Shown: positions 1 through 13,745, counted from the stretch's first letter. The stretch: DNA of 64,000 nucleotides from Stenopsyche tienmushanensis (GCA_008973525.1 WACJ01000515.1:2542001-2606000); one strand, 5' to 3'. A program made the numbers and translations. Notes: a model not told the origin generated them from the letters alone.

Positions 1-179
1 ATTTGCGTATTTTAAGACCAATTTATGTATTTGATATTGTAATATATTTAAGCTCAATTTGTATCCGGACACATTCATTAAATTATTCAAATTTGAAACT
101 AACAATGTCCACATCCAGAAATATATACGTTTTTTAAAATTTGATTTGGATTACTATAAAAATCAGTAAAACGCTCTTT

Positions 180-600
180 TATGGTGAAATGGTAACAGAC
201 CGCAGATGCCAATTTTGTTTCAAAATAATTAAATTGGACAATAGAAGCTCTACAAAAATGGTAAAAGATCTACAAAATATTATTGGATGACCGTCGATCA
301 TAAGTGCACGAGCTAGCAAACAATGTAGGCCTTTCAAATAATGCTGTATATCGCATATTGATTAAAAAATTGGACATACGAAAGCTGTGCCCAAGATAGG
401 TGGCGCGTTTACTCACAATGGAACAAAAACAGCGTCGTGTTGATGTTTCAATCAAGTGTTTGACGATTTTTCACAACAATAAGGCCGAGTTTTTGCATCA
501 ATTTAGGATGAAAAATGGACCCATCGCTTCATATCTGAGACAAAGAAACATGGAGACCCTCCACTTACCCGAGCTATTTATTAGTCTCGTTATTCGGGAG
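180..600 (+). pseudogene. mariner transposase fossil (N-terminal to DET motif)
   Basis: Conceptual translation across several frames gives mariner transposase sequence: a helix-turn-helix-like stretch ending RKLCPR (about 250-400), then ARLLTMEQKQRRVDVS (from 400), then NKAEFLHQF, and after a frame change near 510 the DETWTHRFISETK block that holds the first catalytic Asp of the D,D34D triad. Stops and frame changes show it is dead. The second and third catalytic Asp regions are not found downstream, where the sequence after about 580 no longer resembles mariner. Terminal repeats were not identified. Confidence 0.8.
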
Positions 601-3600
601 CATGCCAACCCGCTCAACGAATGTGCACAGCATGGTGCAAAACCTGAATCTAATATCCATGTCCACAAAGGCACGCTCGAAATGGCCACAAGCTCTGTGT
701 ATCCAACCAGTCCGCTTTTCGGACCGCTGACATGATGAATGGACGCCTCGCGATCGGACGCCATATCTGAACACGTCTATAGAACGATTACGAACTCTCA
801 TTATAAAACGAAGTAGTCCGAAGAAGACTGATCGGGTGGGTTGTTTAAATTTTACAATCGGTCAAAAATATTGTTGTCTTCATTTTATGACAATTTGTAC
901 AAAAAAAAAGGATCGAAGGACGGCTAAAGCTATGGGAATGTATGTTGAATAATGAAGAGATATATGGGAAGGTAATAATGTATATTAAATTTTGTTATTA
1001 ATAAAATTGATTATTTTTACTAAATACGCGAATATTCTTGGGTTCCTCTGATACAAATGATGAAAATAGTTAAAAACATCTATATAAATAAATATTCTTT
1101 AAGGAAGTTTTTTTATTTAAAAAAAAACCTAGGCAAGCTTGAACTTGATATATTTGTTTGTCAAATTAATTCAATATTATCGAGTCATTTTCCTTCTTCT
1201 AGCGAAGATCTTTAACGATTTGCATATAATAAAATAACAGGTTGAAGTTTTTCTATTAATTCTTTCGCAATTTATACAAATTTAAGATGGAATCCAATCA
1301 ATGTCAATGCCTTAGATTGGATCTTAAGAATAAAAGTAATATAATCATCGCCAAATCTATTAATGGACGTGGGCGATGTCCATAGATTTTTATAGGGATG
1401 AAGATTTTTTATGATGTGGTTTTTTTCATTTTAATCTACCTAAGGTTCAATTGGGATAACATATGCATTTGACTGAAAAAGATGTCCAGAAAAAATTTAG
1501 AACAGCAAGTGGTCCTGAGAAAACTCAGAACTACTTGTTCAGATCGTGATTTACGCCACAGGATCTAAAATATTGATTTAAAAATATTTTAATGCCACAT
1601 AATGACGATATCACATACTCATAATTTATATTATAATTCTAGAATGTCTAGAAATGGCTATCTATACAAGTTGTCGATTGTCTTTATAGAACAAAGCAGA
1701 AGATTTGCTTTAATCGTTGCTAAATATATCTGTGAGAAATAATGATACAAATCTAAAATTGAGGTGCTCAAAAATATTCCAGGAATTAATAAATTATACT
1801 TTGCATATCGAAAATTGGATATTCACTATGTAAAACCTTTTGAAAATGATTTTTTGAAATCGCTCATGATATATCATAGAATTCAATTTTATCGCGATTG
1901 ATTAATCCTATTTAGAGCGATCACATAGATTATCAATCTTCTATTGTAGATTAAAAGTATTTCGTTGCATTGTTTGTTATTAGAATCTAATATCTAATCT
2001 CATACGCTTGGAATGCGTAACTCTACAACAAAAATTTTAAAAAATGCGTTAAACTCTCTCGCGTTAGAAATGATACTTCTTGGCTCATATGAAAAGTTGA
2101 TTTTATGCTTTTTTTCATTTTTTAACGTAAATTGTTAGTTAAAAGATGAAGCCGTGTTTGTGTAATTTATAATAAAATAGACGCACTATTGGTCTTGTGT
2201 TTGCTTTATGTTACACGCATGCGATTCTCCTTTTGTTGTCGACCAAATTCTGGTTGTAGTTTCATTATTCATGATGTTTCACTTCAAAAATGCATTCTAT
2301 TCTAAGCCACTTATAGTTAGACGTCTATAATTTCGGCGTTTGTTTATAAAAACCGCAAATCCGGCTAAATATTATTGTTTAGAGGACATTTATTTTTATG
2401 AACTATATTTTTTTAGCAGTAACCACAGAAAAAATAAACAGTAATTTTGGAGTGTTCGGCAAGTGCGCAGGTATGTGTGATTTTTTCAACATGGTTATGA
2501 TTATTTTGCTCGCCAAATTGATGGACCTTTTTAAAGTACGCATTCCTTGAGATCGTCGGCAGAATACGACGATGGAAATCAGGAATATTAATTTGGCTGA
2601 ACAAATATGTACATGTCGTTAAGTAACGTCGTTTTCAAAGACAGTGGATAAACAAACGTTTAACATTAAGTCTGGGTGATTTCTAGCTCATTATAAGGTT
2701 CGACGGTGTCTTCAATAAATATTTTCTTAAGAAAAACGAGCTGCTTAAAAAAAGAAAGGCAGCAATGGCTCAAATCTGAATTTCTCAAGTGATGCATTTT
2801 TTTTAAATTTATCACATTGCTATTATATGGCAAAATAATCTCTGTTGAAAAATAATATTAAACCATATTTATTTTCAAACGAATTTTTACATTGCAAAAA
2901 TTTCGCTTAGGAAATTGATTGACTTTTGAAATTTGGTTGGCAACATAGAAAAATCACGTTTCATTTCTTGTATATAGACAATTTGAAGAATTCTACGTGT
3001 GAATAACATTTTGAAGGACTCAAAAACAATATAACGAGGAAGAGTTGCTTCAGAGGAAGGCCAACGAGAAGTGCGTAAAAGAAATTGATGATTCTCCAAA
3101 GTCCGGAATATCAAACCATAACACTTTCGGCTTGCTACCATTTATTGTAATTACACACAGCCTTCAGTCGATGACCTCCTCAATGATTTTTTGCTATAAT
3201 GCATTAAAATAACAACGATTAATATTCAGTGAAGCAACTATGTTATAAAAATTGCAAAATAATAAAAAAATCACTATGCATTATTTACTACGATCGCGTA
3301 TAACATCATTTAAATTTCACAACATTGACGTCACAACATCCCATGATTGTTGAAAATTTATTCAAGGTCACTAGATGTGTGTTATGTCAGCCTAAAACGA
3401 TAATCTTGAGATCGTGAATGAATGTGATCCTCCTGAGTTTTGATTGTCATATAGTCGAGGAAGAGGTATTCTGGTATAAATGTCCTCCGAAAACCTTAAA
3501 ACTCAATAAATCCTTGTGATTCCGATGAACCTTGTGTGAATGCAACGCGCAGACATTGATCGTGGATGGATCAAGGGTCGTTGTAACCGAATGACACTGA

Positions 3601-4924
3601 AATTCAATAATTTGCATAGTCATGATTTTTTGCAAGAAATAATCGCATTTTCATTAATTACTAACGGATGGCAATCAAAAGCACATTACATTGTGTAATA
3701 AAAAGGCCTAGAAATGATTATAATTACAAACGATTTACATTGATTTTTGCGTAATCTGAGGCCCTTGACAAATTTGTAGTGTGAAATAATTTAATTTTTC
3801 GTAATTTTTCATTGGCAAATTCGTTCATATTCTCATTAAAAACTATTTATATCAATTAGTTCTTATTCAGTTGACAGAAAATAATGTGACGATATATGCT
3901 TGTGATTTTGATGTTGCGTTCGAAACTTGATTCAGCTGTAATCATATTATTTTTAATAGTTGATTAATTAATTAATGCAAAATAAATGGAAAATGCCTTT
4001 GGAATTCCCATTCGAAATAATCGAACTAGTTTCAAATTATTTAACAATCAGTTGTTTCTTCGATTGTTTTATTTAAGAGGTCATTTCACTTTGATGGCCC
4101 GAAAAATAGGCAATTTTTTACGCAAATTAAATAAATCTTTTTAGAATTTATTATGATACTTTTATATAATATTAAAAAAATAAATTCGTATCGAAAATAT
4201 ATGTATATATTAATATTATACAGATTTTAAAACATCAAAATAGCATGTCAAGTCCGCAGCATCAGTTTTTTTTATTCAGCTTTACCCGAAACAAAAAATT
4301 AAAAAGAATCTTAATCTGTATAAGTGTCGCTTTTATATAACACTAAATTAATATTTTTTGTTTAAAAGTAATAAAATGGCGCTGGTTTGAAAAAAGTTTG
4401 AAAAAAACACCGTTTTGGGGGAATTTTTTTTAATATAAAACGTAAGATAGAATAAATATTTTTACCTGATTTTGCGAGATACCATAGCTATATTTATGTA
4501 AAATAATCTCAAAAAATTTTAGACCAATCGGCGACTTGGTTTTTCGAAATTCTTCGAAATACCACGTGCAAAAATATCGTTTCGAGGAAAACGCGCTTAA
4601 AATTGAAAATACTTAAAAATCGTTGAAAATGAAAACATATTACTAATCAGCGATTTCAGATCCATAATCCAATTCTTTAGCCATCTCATCCTTGTCTTTT
4701 TTGGCTGATCTGGCATCTCTGCAAGATATTCTAGCCTTTTTAGAGGATTCGGAACATCGACGGTTGGCAAGGCGTATAAGGCATCTGAACCGATTTTGTT
4801 CCCCATGACGATTATTTTTCTTAAAATAGATTCAAATCCTTTGTTAAAAATGCAAACTGCAGTATGTGTTGCAATTTCCAGTATTTTTTTTGTTACAAAA
4901 AAATATATTTAGGTACCAGAGACC
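601..4924. other. gene-poor AT-rich stretch
   Basis: No supported gene. Short open frames (for example 2413-2604 and 2887-3141 on the minus strand) match nothing I recognise and have no splice context. Sequence around 4380-4620 with runs such as AAAACGCGCTTAAAA resembles a second stretch near 12.2-12.3 kb and is probably old transposon sequence, but no ends were found. Confidence 0.5.
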
Positions 4925-4932
4925 ATACGCAC

Positions 4933-5971
4933 TAGGGATTACAATTACTCGTCATTATCAACTATTCGAATATCGAATAGTAAAATTTGCACTATCCGGA
5001 TATATTCGGATATCCGAATAGTTTTTGAAGTATGAAAATAACGAACATTACCTTTGAAAACGAGCGTATTTTTATCATTTATTGAAACTTGAAAATTCAT
5101 ATTTTAAATATAACAGAGCATTAAATGTTTGTTGTTTGTTCTTAATTTAGTTTTAATTTGTCCTGCCTTTGAAAATGGTCGTTCAGTAGCTGTATACGTT
5201 GGTTTTATTGTTAGAAGTCTATTAAACAACACGTCCAACTTTTCTATCTTTCTATATTTATCTAAATATTTGAAATCTGTTTTCAGGTTATTTGTACTGT
5301 CATATTTCTTCGTTTTCGTGAGAAACAAAATTGAATTTTGCATTTCATGATGCAATTTTGAAATTGAAAGAGAATGAGGTGTTATTTCCACACCATATAA
5401 GATATTCATAGCACCAGAGCTCGGGGAAGGCAAAAAAACAATATCCCTAAGTAACGGTTTCACTCAGGTAGTGAAAACCCCAGTATTCGTGTGATCTTTC
5501 GTTGATTTGGTAAAATATTATATTAACACTTTGACGTACACAGCCGTCAAATCCCGTCATGAATCAGCAGATAATACTTGCTTTTTGCGCCAGATAAGTC
5601 TATGCATACTGTTTTCGTGGACACTTCAAATCTTATTTCACATCGACGAAACTCATCAAAACGAAAACAACCTGAAGCGAGTCAAAAACTCTCAAACTTC
5701 TCTGAGAATAGAAATGAGGCAGATAACGCTACTGTCAACAATCAATGTCATTGATTCAAAACAATAATAATTGTGTGTTTTAGCGATGGTTTAACTCCAA
5801 TTTTACGTTCATAAAAATGCGAAAATCGTTATTCCAGATGTGTGTCAACCGAGCAAAAATCGTTACGAATACTATTCGGATATTTTCCCAAATATCCGAA
5901 TATGGAATAGTTTGAAAACTGGCGAATATATCCGGATAGCGAATATCCGAATATCCGGATTGGAATCCCTA
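4933..5971 (-). mobile_element. hAT element with intact TIRs and 8-bp target duplication
   Basis: The left end reads TAGGGATTACAAT and the reverse complement of the right end reads TAGGGATTCCAAT (12 of 13 identical). Immediately outside lies the same 8-bp word ATACGCAC at 4925-4932 and 5972-5979, the target duplication length of the hAT superfamily. Both ends are packed with subterminal copies of ATATCCGAATA and ATCCGGATA in both orientations, as expected for hAT transposase-binding regions. The element is 1,039 bp, too short for a full hAT transposase (about 600 aa), so it is a deletion derivative. It carries only a C-terminal transposase fragment on the minus strand. The perfect target duplication suggests fairly recent insertion. 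Confidence 0.9.
5104..5463 (-). pseudogene. hAT transposase C-terminal (dimerisation domain) fragment
   Basis: An open frame of 119 codons inside the hAT element. Its last third contains TATERPFSKAGQIKTKLRTN, which matches the hAT dimerisation-domain signature (S/T-x-x-S/T-E-R-x-F-S-x-A-G followed by basic residues). The RNase H-like DDE core and BED zinc finger are absent, so it cannot encode an active transposase. The frame lies on the minus strand, with its C-terminus toward the left TIR. Confidence 0.8.
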
Positions 5972-5979
5972 ATACGCAC

Positions 5980-8900
5980 GCGTTGAAACTCTGATTTTTA
6001 TTTTGGATAGTCGAACCAAGGCATCTTCCCAGTTAATCATCAGACGATAATTCTTCATAAATGGGTCTTAAATATTGCTAAACTTCCTCGTTGAGAGCGG
6101 GAGGATTCTTGTACAAATTCGCCATTCGCCCCAAGAATTTGCGCCTTCCGAAATTTTACGATATTATGTGACCCAAATAGCATTTATCATATTTTATATT
6201 GAATCAGGATGTATTGATACATTATACAGAGTTCTTTCTTTTTGTGCCCTTACTTCCCACTTGTTTATTCTCCTTTTTTAAACCTGTGTTGACATTTTTA
6301 GACTTAATTTACTCCCTTACTAGAATAAAAATTAGAAAGGTCCCCAACAAAAAGAACCTGCAAACAAAAGCAGGTATAGGGGCAAGAGTGCGACCGCAGC
6401 GGTTTTAGAGCCATTGGGGCGCAATCTGAATGAAGTGGCGAGCGCAAATTAGCTATAAAGCATTGAAATAATCCGAATTTCTTCACCAAATTTATAGACA
6501 ACATATTTAGAGATATATACTTTCAAAAAAATTATATTAAAAATGATTTTTTTTTACGCGATAAAAGTGAGATGACCTCTTAAGATCTCCATAATTCCTA
6601 GCGTTTATCATTCATTGTTTTGCGCTTTATCATCCTAAGAGCTTCATCTTCTTATAAATTTCAAATGAATTTATCATTTCATCATAATTCTTGAGCTTTT
6701 GCTAATTTTTGTGATGTCAAATCGTTTCTAACCCTCTGTGCATATTGGATAATAATTATGGATGAAGATATTCGACTTAAGATCAAAACATGATTGATAT
6801 TATGAATATTATTATGTTAAATCCCGGGTTTCGATCCGGAACTGAACCGAAAACCTTTAGCCGGTATAACTGTTACTCTTGCTGGAACGAAAACCGGAAT
6901 AAAAAAAATATTGGTTTAAAACCATGTTAAAAAAATCTTTGTTACCTTGTCTATTAGAAATGACGTAGACATTTTATCCAAAGATGACCAATTTATAAAC
7001 GGTTTACTTCCAGATTCCCTTAATATCAACGTAATTGGAATATAAACAATTTTAAGCATAATTTTGATAGTCAATTAGTGTTGAATTTTGATCTAATATA
7101 TATTGGGTATTCTCGACAAGTAGGCGATCGAAGCACCCAAAATGATTAATGATCTTAATGTAGAAGTATTCGACAAATGTCAAATCTAGTTTTGATAATA
7201 TAATTCAGGAAATAGAAACATGAAAAATACATCTAGATCGGGAAGAACATCAAATTTCAATAATGACTTATTCACAACACTCATTGAATCAGATCTACGT
7301 CAAGATAATGCTAAATTAATACAGTAACTTGGCATTCTATCGACTATGGTATCAAACAATTCCATATTATGATTATTTTAAAGGTATTAAACGTATTGTG
7401 TCTCCTTAACGTACAGGAATTAAACTGGGAAGTTTAATCAAGTCCTCCATGTATTATCAATATTGTTTGGCATCGTCACCGTATTTATCATCCTATATAG
7501 AAGTTTGTAAACGTGTTTTGCAATGCGTTAAGTTCAAATTATAAATGGAATGCATCTAATGTCAGAATTTTAAAGAAAGTAGAATCCACCTGCATTTTGC
7601 AAGAATCATGGGTGGACGGTTCAATGTTAAATGAAGTAACTCGAGCTGATGAAATTGATTTATGAAGAAATTAATTGAATTTAAACACAATCGTTAAAAA
7701 TTCGTATCAATTTCGTTTCCATCGAATGCGTGTTCAACTGTCAAGCATCGGAGGATCAGGTCAAGGAGTAGACTATCAAGTACTGTTTGTTAGCCTTCAT
7801 CAGAATATCCTATTGTTAACATATCATTAAGAGAGTTAATAGTAGTCGTGTAGCAATATACCGAATATGGGACAAAAAGACAATGAATTGCGTCTAAAAT
7901 TATAGCACCATAGTTACGACAATAGTTCTTCTTGTATTTTGCATCCTTAAAAACGATGTAATTGAATTTGATAATGGATTCCCGTTGTGATTTGAAATCG
8001 AATTATTGAAGCAGAAGAGCAACCGGTTGCATGCCAACATTGAATCTTGATCTTGAAAGACTTTCACGAGATAAAATATGTAACACGGTCGAAATTAAAT
8101 TGTAAAAATATTCGAAAACCGATTTCAAGATGAATTTCACGCATTCTTACTGTGCAAATTTATTCCGTCGATCTGGTTAGATAACTGAGAAGTTCCACTT
8201 TGTCCGTTATGCAATATTTTATTGGAAGTATTGGCAAAAGAAGATCTCCATGACATTATGCGATGCGATGCCAAAAAAATTCTATGGAAATAAAGCACGA
8301 ATAGCCCAAGCCTTTTGATTATTTATCTCAACAGACATTTACGATAAACACAAGTTTCCAGAATTTGATAGCCTTTTAGTCATCGATATCTATTATTTTT
8401 GTACATAAATATACATTTTTTTTATTCAAAAAGTACATATACTCAAGTTTAATTAAGCAAATAACTCAATAAAGAAGACTGCAAAATCAAATTTCGACAC
8501 ATTCGGTTTTATAGCCCCGTTATCCCTTCCCAGAGTTTTCTTTGGAATATGGTGAAAAATTATACAAGTTGATTTTACTGGAAATCTCAAATATCATTTA
8601 AAGATGTGTTTTCTTATAAACTCAAGCTTATTGTTTGGCAAAACCATCTATGACCTAGATGATGACATTGAGTCCAGTGATGAACGTGGCACAGCGTCTC
8701 CAGAATACATATCCATTCTCATTAAAGATTCACCTTCAACCTATCTACACTTCATTATTTATAGTGAACATTCTATATATACATGATGTTTTGCACATGG
8801 ATCGAAACATTTTTTTGGGCATTAAGTGTGGTGCGATCCACGGTATAGGGCATGTACCCAAACAAATTAATCCAGTGGTGTCAGATCTGGAGGCCTATTT

Positions 8901-10500
8901 TCTTATTATTCTTTATTTTCTTCACCCTGACCCTGGCAAACTGGTGTGACCTCTTTAAGTTTAACAACTTATTGAATGATTTGTATGACATGTAGCATTA
9001 CATTTTTTAAAACTAAACTAAGTTCAAAATAGTTATTCGTTTTTTGTTCAAAGATTTTAAAAGTTAATAATTCTCATTTTTTTGCATAAAATAATGATTT
9101 GTTACCCTCACACATAGTACATAGGGTTTATATGTGAAACGTAGCAAAAGGCCCCCCCTAACCCCCAAAAAAATGTCGGTCCATGTACTAAACACCCTGT
9201 ATAGTGTTCATGGTATTCAGACGAGCGTACATAGATACAATTTTTGCATCGAAATGAAGCCAGAAACTAAATTGTTTGTGTGGCCAAATCATGACCTAGG
9301 TTGTTTGCTTTGTCATGATCACTCGCTGTTTCAAGACATTAAACATATTTTAATTAATGTTTTATTTTTGCATCTTGTTGGATCTCAAGTGAAATTATTT
9401 TTTCAATAAATAGGCGAACGTTTTGATTGACTTTTATGCTTAGTACGTTTTTTTACGGCTTGCCAATCGAATATAAGACAATCAAACTATCACGCTTGAA
9501 TTCCATTGCGATTTTCTATTTTAATTTAAGTTAGAATACTATACTTTCTATATCTTGTAAACAATGCTATAAATCGTCGTTCAGCCAAAAATAAGCATGC
9601 TATTAACAGCAGTTTAACGATTTAGACTGATTGCAACTAGTAACACTTAGTTTGGCGATATACCATATGTAATGAGCATTAGTTTATATGCCTTTGAAAA
9701 AAAGTCCTGGTTTATATGCAAGAAGTCAGAACGAGACCTTACTTCAATGTCGATTATTTTATTTGTCAACTTGTTTGCGGTTTTCGATTCTCAGAATCGT
9801 CCATTATTCTTTCCTAATATCCGTTATTTTATTCTTTGTAAAATACGTCGATGGAATTAATCACATTAAGGAGATTAGCATCGCTTATTTTTGCATACGT
9901 CGCGTTGGACACCAGCAAATTTAAAACATGACTGGGCTCAAAATTGACTTTGGAGTGTAAGTAAAATTTTAATGCGAAACTATTACAAATATGTTATTTT
10001 TCGCAAATTAAATATGTGTTCAGAAAATTGAGCTTGGAACTTGGTTGCCAACAGGATTTCTCCAAGTGTCCCATTTGGTCTATCTGTTTTTGATCTTCAC
10101 CTTAGCTTGAAGCCATGAGGACTTAAATTTCTTGCATTAAATTCTTTTCAGTGGATATTATCTTCTAAGAATACATTGACTCGGTCAGTAAGCCCTCTAA
10201 AAAGATAATTTAGAGGTCAAAAGTATTAAAGATTATGTATGAATAAGATGGCAGTAAGATTGTTTTTGTGGCTTTTTTATGTTTATGTCTATAGTATAAG
10301 ACCTTGCAACAAGATATCTAAAAAACATGTTTTATTTATATTGACATAAGCTTATAACATTGTTTATAAGTGTGTCTTTATGTGAATTGTGTTAAATTAA
10401 CTGTTTACTTCTATAAATATAACATGGAATCGATCCCCTTGCTTTTTTCATTTAGCTAATGTCATCATTAGATCGTGCCAGAACTAATTAGATCAGTGGG
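5980..10500. other. gene-poor AT-rich stretch
   Basis: Nothing supportable as a gene. Short open frames at 8604-8949 and 9134-9409 lack recognisable domains. At 9146-9200 poly-C runs are followed by ACACCCTGTATA, a word common at transposon ends, but no matching opposite end was found. Confidence 0.45.
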
Positions 10501-10708
10501 TTGAATCATGACTGACGCAGGGTTGGAATCGTGTTGGATTAGACTATTATTGAGATTCGGCAAGATCTATTTTCAGCCAGCATCAGTTGTTACAGCGCTT
10601 CGTGTTTCGATACATAATCGCAATGTACTTCTTGCCATCGGAGCTGAGGGCTGCTCAATTTTGGAGTGTTGACAGTTTTAATAGCTTCCTAAATATTTGT
10701 GAATGTCC

Positions 10709-10818
10709 GATGATGGAGCTTCATCCACCCATAGCTATATTCGCTTTGCTGTCTGCATTGATATTCTTCGTTATCTTGGACAGTGGCGGGCAGAGCAATT
10801 GCAGTCTAGATCCAACCG
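10709..10818 (+). CDS. candidate first coding exon, signal-anchor peptide (orphan)
   Basis: Starting at ATGATGGAG, the frame encodes a short N-terminus followed by the hydrophobic stretch IAIFALLSALIFFVILDSGG and then polar CSLDPT, the pattern of a signal peptide or type II membrane anchor. It ends at CCAACCG|GTGAGT, a strong splice donor (phase 1). The open frame runs further (to 10937), so the donor is an inference. No continuation is certain; the only phase-compatible open exon I noticed downstream on this strand is 24435-24498, after a 13.6-kb gap. It could also be a chance frame. Confidence 0.3.
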
Positions 10819-11498
10819 GTGAGTGCAAATGCAACAAATATTTAAATAGATCAAATTCATATTTAGCTAATGCATTGCATTCCCGTGGTGCAAGAACATC
10901 CTATGCGTTCAAAAATCATAATTTGCCATGGATATAATCGATCATGCTTGCCAAATGAGACACAATTTATAGCACGCGTCCACTATTGCCGCCCACACGA
11001 AGATAGATTGTTAATTACCGTCGTGCGATTTGGAGGACGTTTCAAAATCGGAAGCCGATCGCAAGTGTCAATTCATCCGGCATATATGGAAAGACATTCC
11101 TGAAGCATATCTTGGATTACCCGGAAAACCAGGTACTCGAAGCACACACGAGACCTTGGAAGACGCACATGAATGAAACCTTGTACGGAATGGCATTGTA
11201 GGCATCTTGTTGAACAACCACTTGCTCGATCTTCTTCAATTACGACAATTTGAATATTCCATTAATTTATGATTGTCATGGACTCCTCGAGATCGTAATT
11301 ATATTTATGAAGGATATTTACCATTGGATATCCATGCAACAACGGATCAAATGCTTGACATGACATAATGGGCATGTGATCAATTTTTCAACTTTTCAAA
11401 TATCATATCCGGCATTAGAAAATTTGCTATTTATTTTTTTTAATTTGACATTTTAGATTTTTTTCCAATGCGTATAGCATATTTTTCATATGGCACAT

Positions 11499-11519
11499 CA
11501 CTCAATAAGTTCGTAGAAT
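11499..11519 (+). repeat. solo terminal repeat of the 37.9-kb mariner
   Basis: The 21 bases beginning CACTCAATAAGTTCGTAG are identical to the left end of the mariner element at 37879. No partner end or transposase is seen nearby, so this looks like a solo or truncated terminus. Confidence 0.6.
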
Positions 11520-11784
11520 ATATTTTACTTTACCCTTTTCCTTCTTCGTTTGGGGTTGTTTTTTCGCAATTTCTTCCATCAAATATCTCAATAACATCAT
11601 ATAATATTCATTACTGGTGGTTCTCCCTTATTAAGGAAATCGATTTATAAAATACCAAAATACAGAGCCCAAAACCTTGCCAGCTTACATTTGCGTTTTT
11701 GGTTACAATTGGTGGCTTTCGCCGGTTGCTGTCTGCTCATCTGGCAGCCAATTTGATTATCTATTTTTCATTTATTGTCATATA

Positions 11785-11900
11785 CACTTAAACTTTTTTT
11801 TGTGCGGTAGATGCGTACCGCGAAAAATCGCACAAAAAAAAGCTATGACATACATAGAAATAGTTCCATGGATTTTAAAAATCGCATAACTTTGAAACAG
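11785..11900. repeat. GTGCGGTAGATGCG repeat, copy 1
   Basis: Contains TTTTTTTGTGCGGTAGATGC, then CGCGAAAAATCGCACAAAAA, then ACATAGAAA and ATGGATTTTAAAAATCGCA. The same blocks in the same order occur at 21225-21335. The first two blocks form an inverted pair (TTTTTGTGCG / CGCACAAAAA). Further related words (ATCGCACAAAAAAAG, CCGCATAAC) occur at 11918 and 12590-12625, so the element may extend to about 12660. No coding capacity; probably a MITE-like repeat. Confidence 0.6.
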
Positions 11901-12589
11901 CTATATAAAATATATCCAAAATCGCATAAAAAAAAAGTTAATAAAAAAACAGGAAAACAATAAAGCAATAAAAAGTAACATTTTTGGTAAAATTTAAAGT
12001 GCATCTCAAATGCCAGACATTAGCAAATATGTCACTATAGTCCCTAACTCAAAAAAAGTCACAAAATGGCGACTGTTCAAAAAGTCATTTTTTGGCCTTA
12101 TTTTGTCACAGTTTTAATTATTTTTTAATTAGTTAAAAAATACATTTTGACATAAATCTGGTAGGAAAAATAGAGAGTTATATAGAAAAGATTCGTACTC
12201 AGATTGAAGTAAATTAATGCATTAAAACTTAAGATATGATGTCAACCGTGTTGAAAAAAGTAGTGTCGAGAAAAAACGCGTTAAAAGATTTCATTATGGT
12301 AGGACCGGCCAAGTTGTCGCGTCACTTAAATAGCTATTACTCCGTAAATAGTTGGAATTTTGAAAATTCCTGTGGAGAGTGTATTTTTAAAAGTTGAAAC
12401 ATTTGAAAAATGCAAAAAAGAAATTATTTTTTTCAAAAATCTAAACCACAATAAAGGGCGTGGTCGTAATTCAGCGATAGCAGATGCAATGTGATTTACA
12501 CAGTTCCAAATTATGACTTTTTCCAAATTTTTGTTAATGTTCAAAATATCTCTATACGTACTCTTTATGAAACTAAAAAAAATGATTTA

Positions 12590-12660
12590 AAAAAACCGCA
12601 TAACTTCGAAATCGCACAAAAAAAGTTGCACAAAAAGAGGTAGCATAAAAAAAATTATTA
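12590..12660. repeat. possible distal end of the GTGCGG repeat
   Basis: AACCGCATAACTTCGAAATC followed by GCACAAAAAAAGTTGCACAA repeats the words seen at 11870-11935. This may be the far end of the same element or an adjacent copy. The sequence between (11900-12590) is AT-rich and non-coding, although it contains a 72-codon minus-strand frame with no known motif. Confidence 0.35.
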
Positions 12661-13611
12661 CGCAGAAACAACTACAAACAGCGCTTTAAATTGTCGTCGC
12701 GTTGTTGTTTTGCATTCATTGTGAGCATCGCGGTATCCACTTTGAACAAATGGTGGGTATGTGTCAATCATCTCACGCAACTTCAATTTACGAATGGCCA
12801 AAACTTCATTGTCAAAAACATCATTGTCTAATTATGATAAAATATCAAAGTCGAATGTAAATTCTACATAAATTGACTTTTTGATGATTCGAATAGCTTT
12901 TAAATAAAGTCTTGTTGGACAAAATTATAATCCAGAGTTATAAATACTGAATAATTGTACTTAAAAGTTGAAATCAAGTCTCCAAATTCTAAATTTGTAG
13001 ATAGTAATTGGAAAAATGTTTTTGTCATCAGTTAAGTTCAATCATTTTTGATGAGCAGAAGTCGTAATTTTAGTAGCCCTGCCCTCGACAAACGTTCACA
13101 GCCAGTTCGCACTCAACATTCGATTCTCGCCAAAAATATTTCGCATCGAATTGTTTAACGAATCGACCAAAATTTAAAATAAATAGGCAATATGATTTGA
13201 CGTATTTTGTGAATTTAAATAATGATCACGAAGTCCATGTAATAGATGCTCCCCAACAGTGTCATTATTTATTTACATAATATTTCATCATAAATTTGTA
13301 TCGATCAAGTAATAAATTTTAATAAATTTAATATTTGAAGGGCTACCGATATTCGTTTTAATTGCAGAACCTTGAATATGTTCAGATTGAAACTTGATAT
13401 CTTCTAATCAAAGTCGATGTAAGTGACACACATTGACTGAGTCTAGTTATTATCTTCAAAATGAGTGATTCATTTCGATAGATTGATTCTGACGATCGTT
13501 GCCAACCAACTCACAAGTGCCGAACACGCACTCGCGAATATCACGCTTGAATAAACACACTCATATCCACGCAATTCCTTGTGTAATTATAAAAATATTG
13601 ATCTAATATGA

Positions 13612-13745
13612 CAGAATGTTGGTATAGTGGTTAAGATCCTTGGTACTTATTATAAAAGATTAGGTTCAAATACAGGTAGGTAGTCCCGCGATTAAGCGAT
13701 CGGACTAGTAATTTGATCATCTTGGATTCAAATGGTGTATCTAAA
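13612..13745 (+). repeat. tRNA-like dimer, SINE remnant candidate
   Basis: TGGTATAGTGGTTAAG (from 13620) resembles a Pol III box A (TRGYNNARNNG) and GGTTCAAATAC (13663-13673) resembles box B (GGTTCGANTCC), about 43 bp apart, close to tRNA spacing. A second, weaker pair follows at once: GATTAAGCGATCGG (13690) and GGATTCAAATGG (13733-13744). Neither folds obviously into a perfect cloverleaf with a clear acceptor stem, so a functional tRNA is unlikely. Two head-to-tail tRNA-like units suggest the promoter region of a tRNA-derived SINE. Confidence 0.35.

Noticed and set aside
9146..9205. ACACCCTGTATA as the end of a complete transposon
   Set aside because: The matching inverted end TATACAGGGTGT is not found nearby, so no element can be delimited.
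13620..13680. Functional tRNA gene
   Set aside because: Box A and box B resemble tRNA, but the acceptor and anticodon stems do not pair convincingly and box B is degraded.
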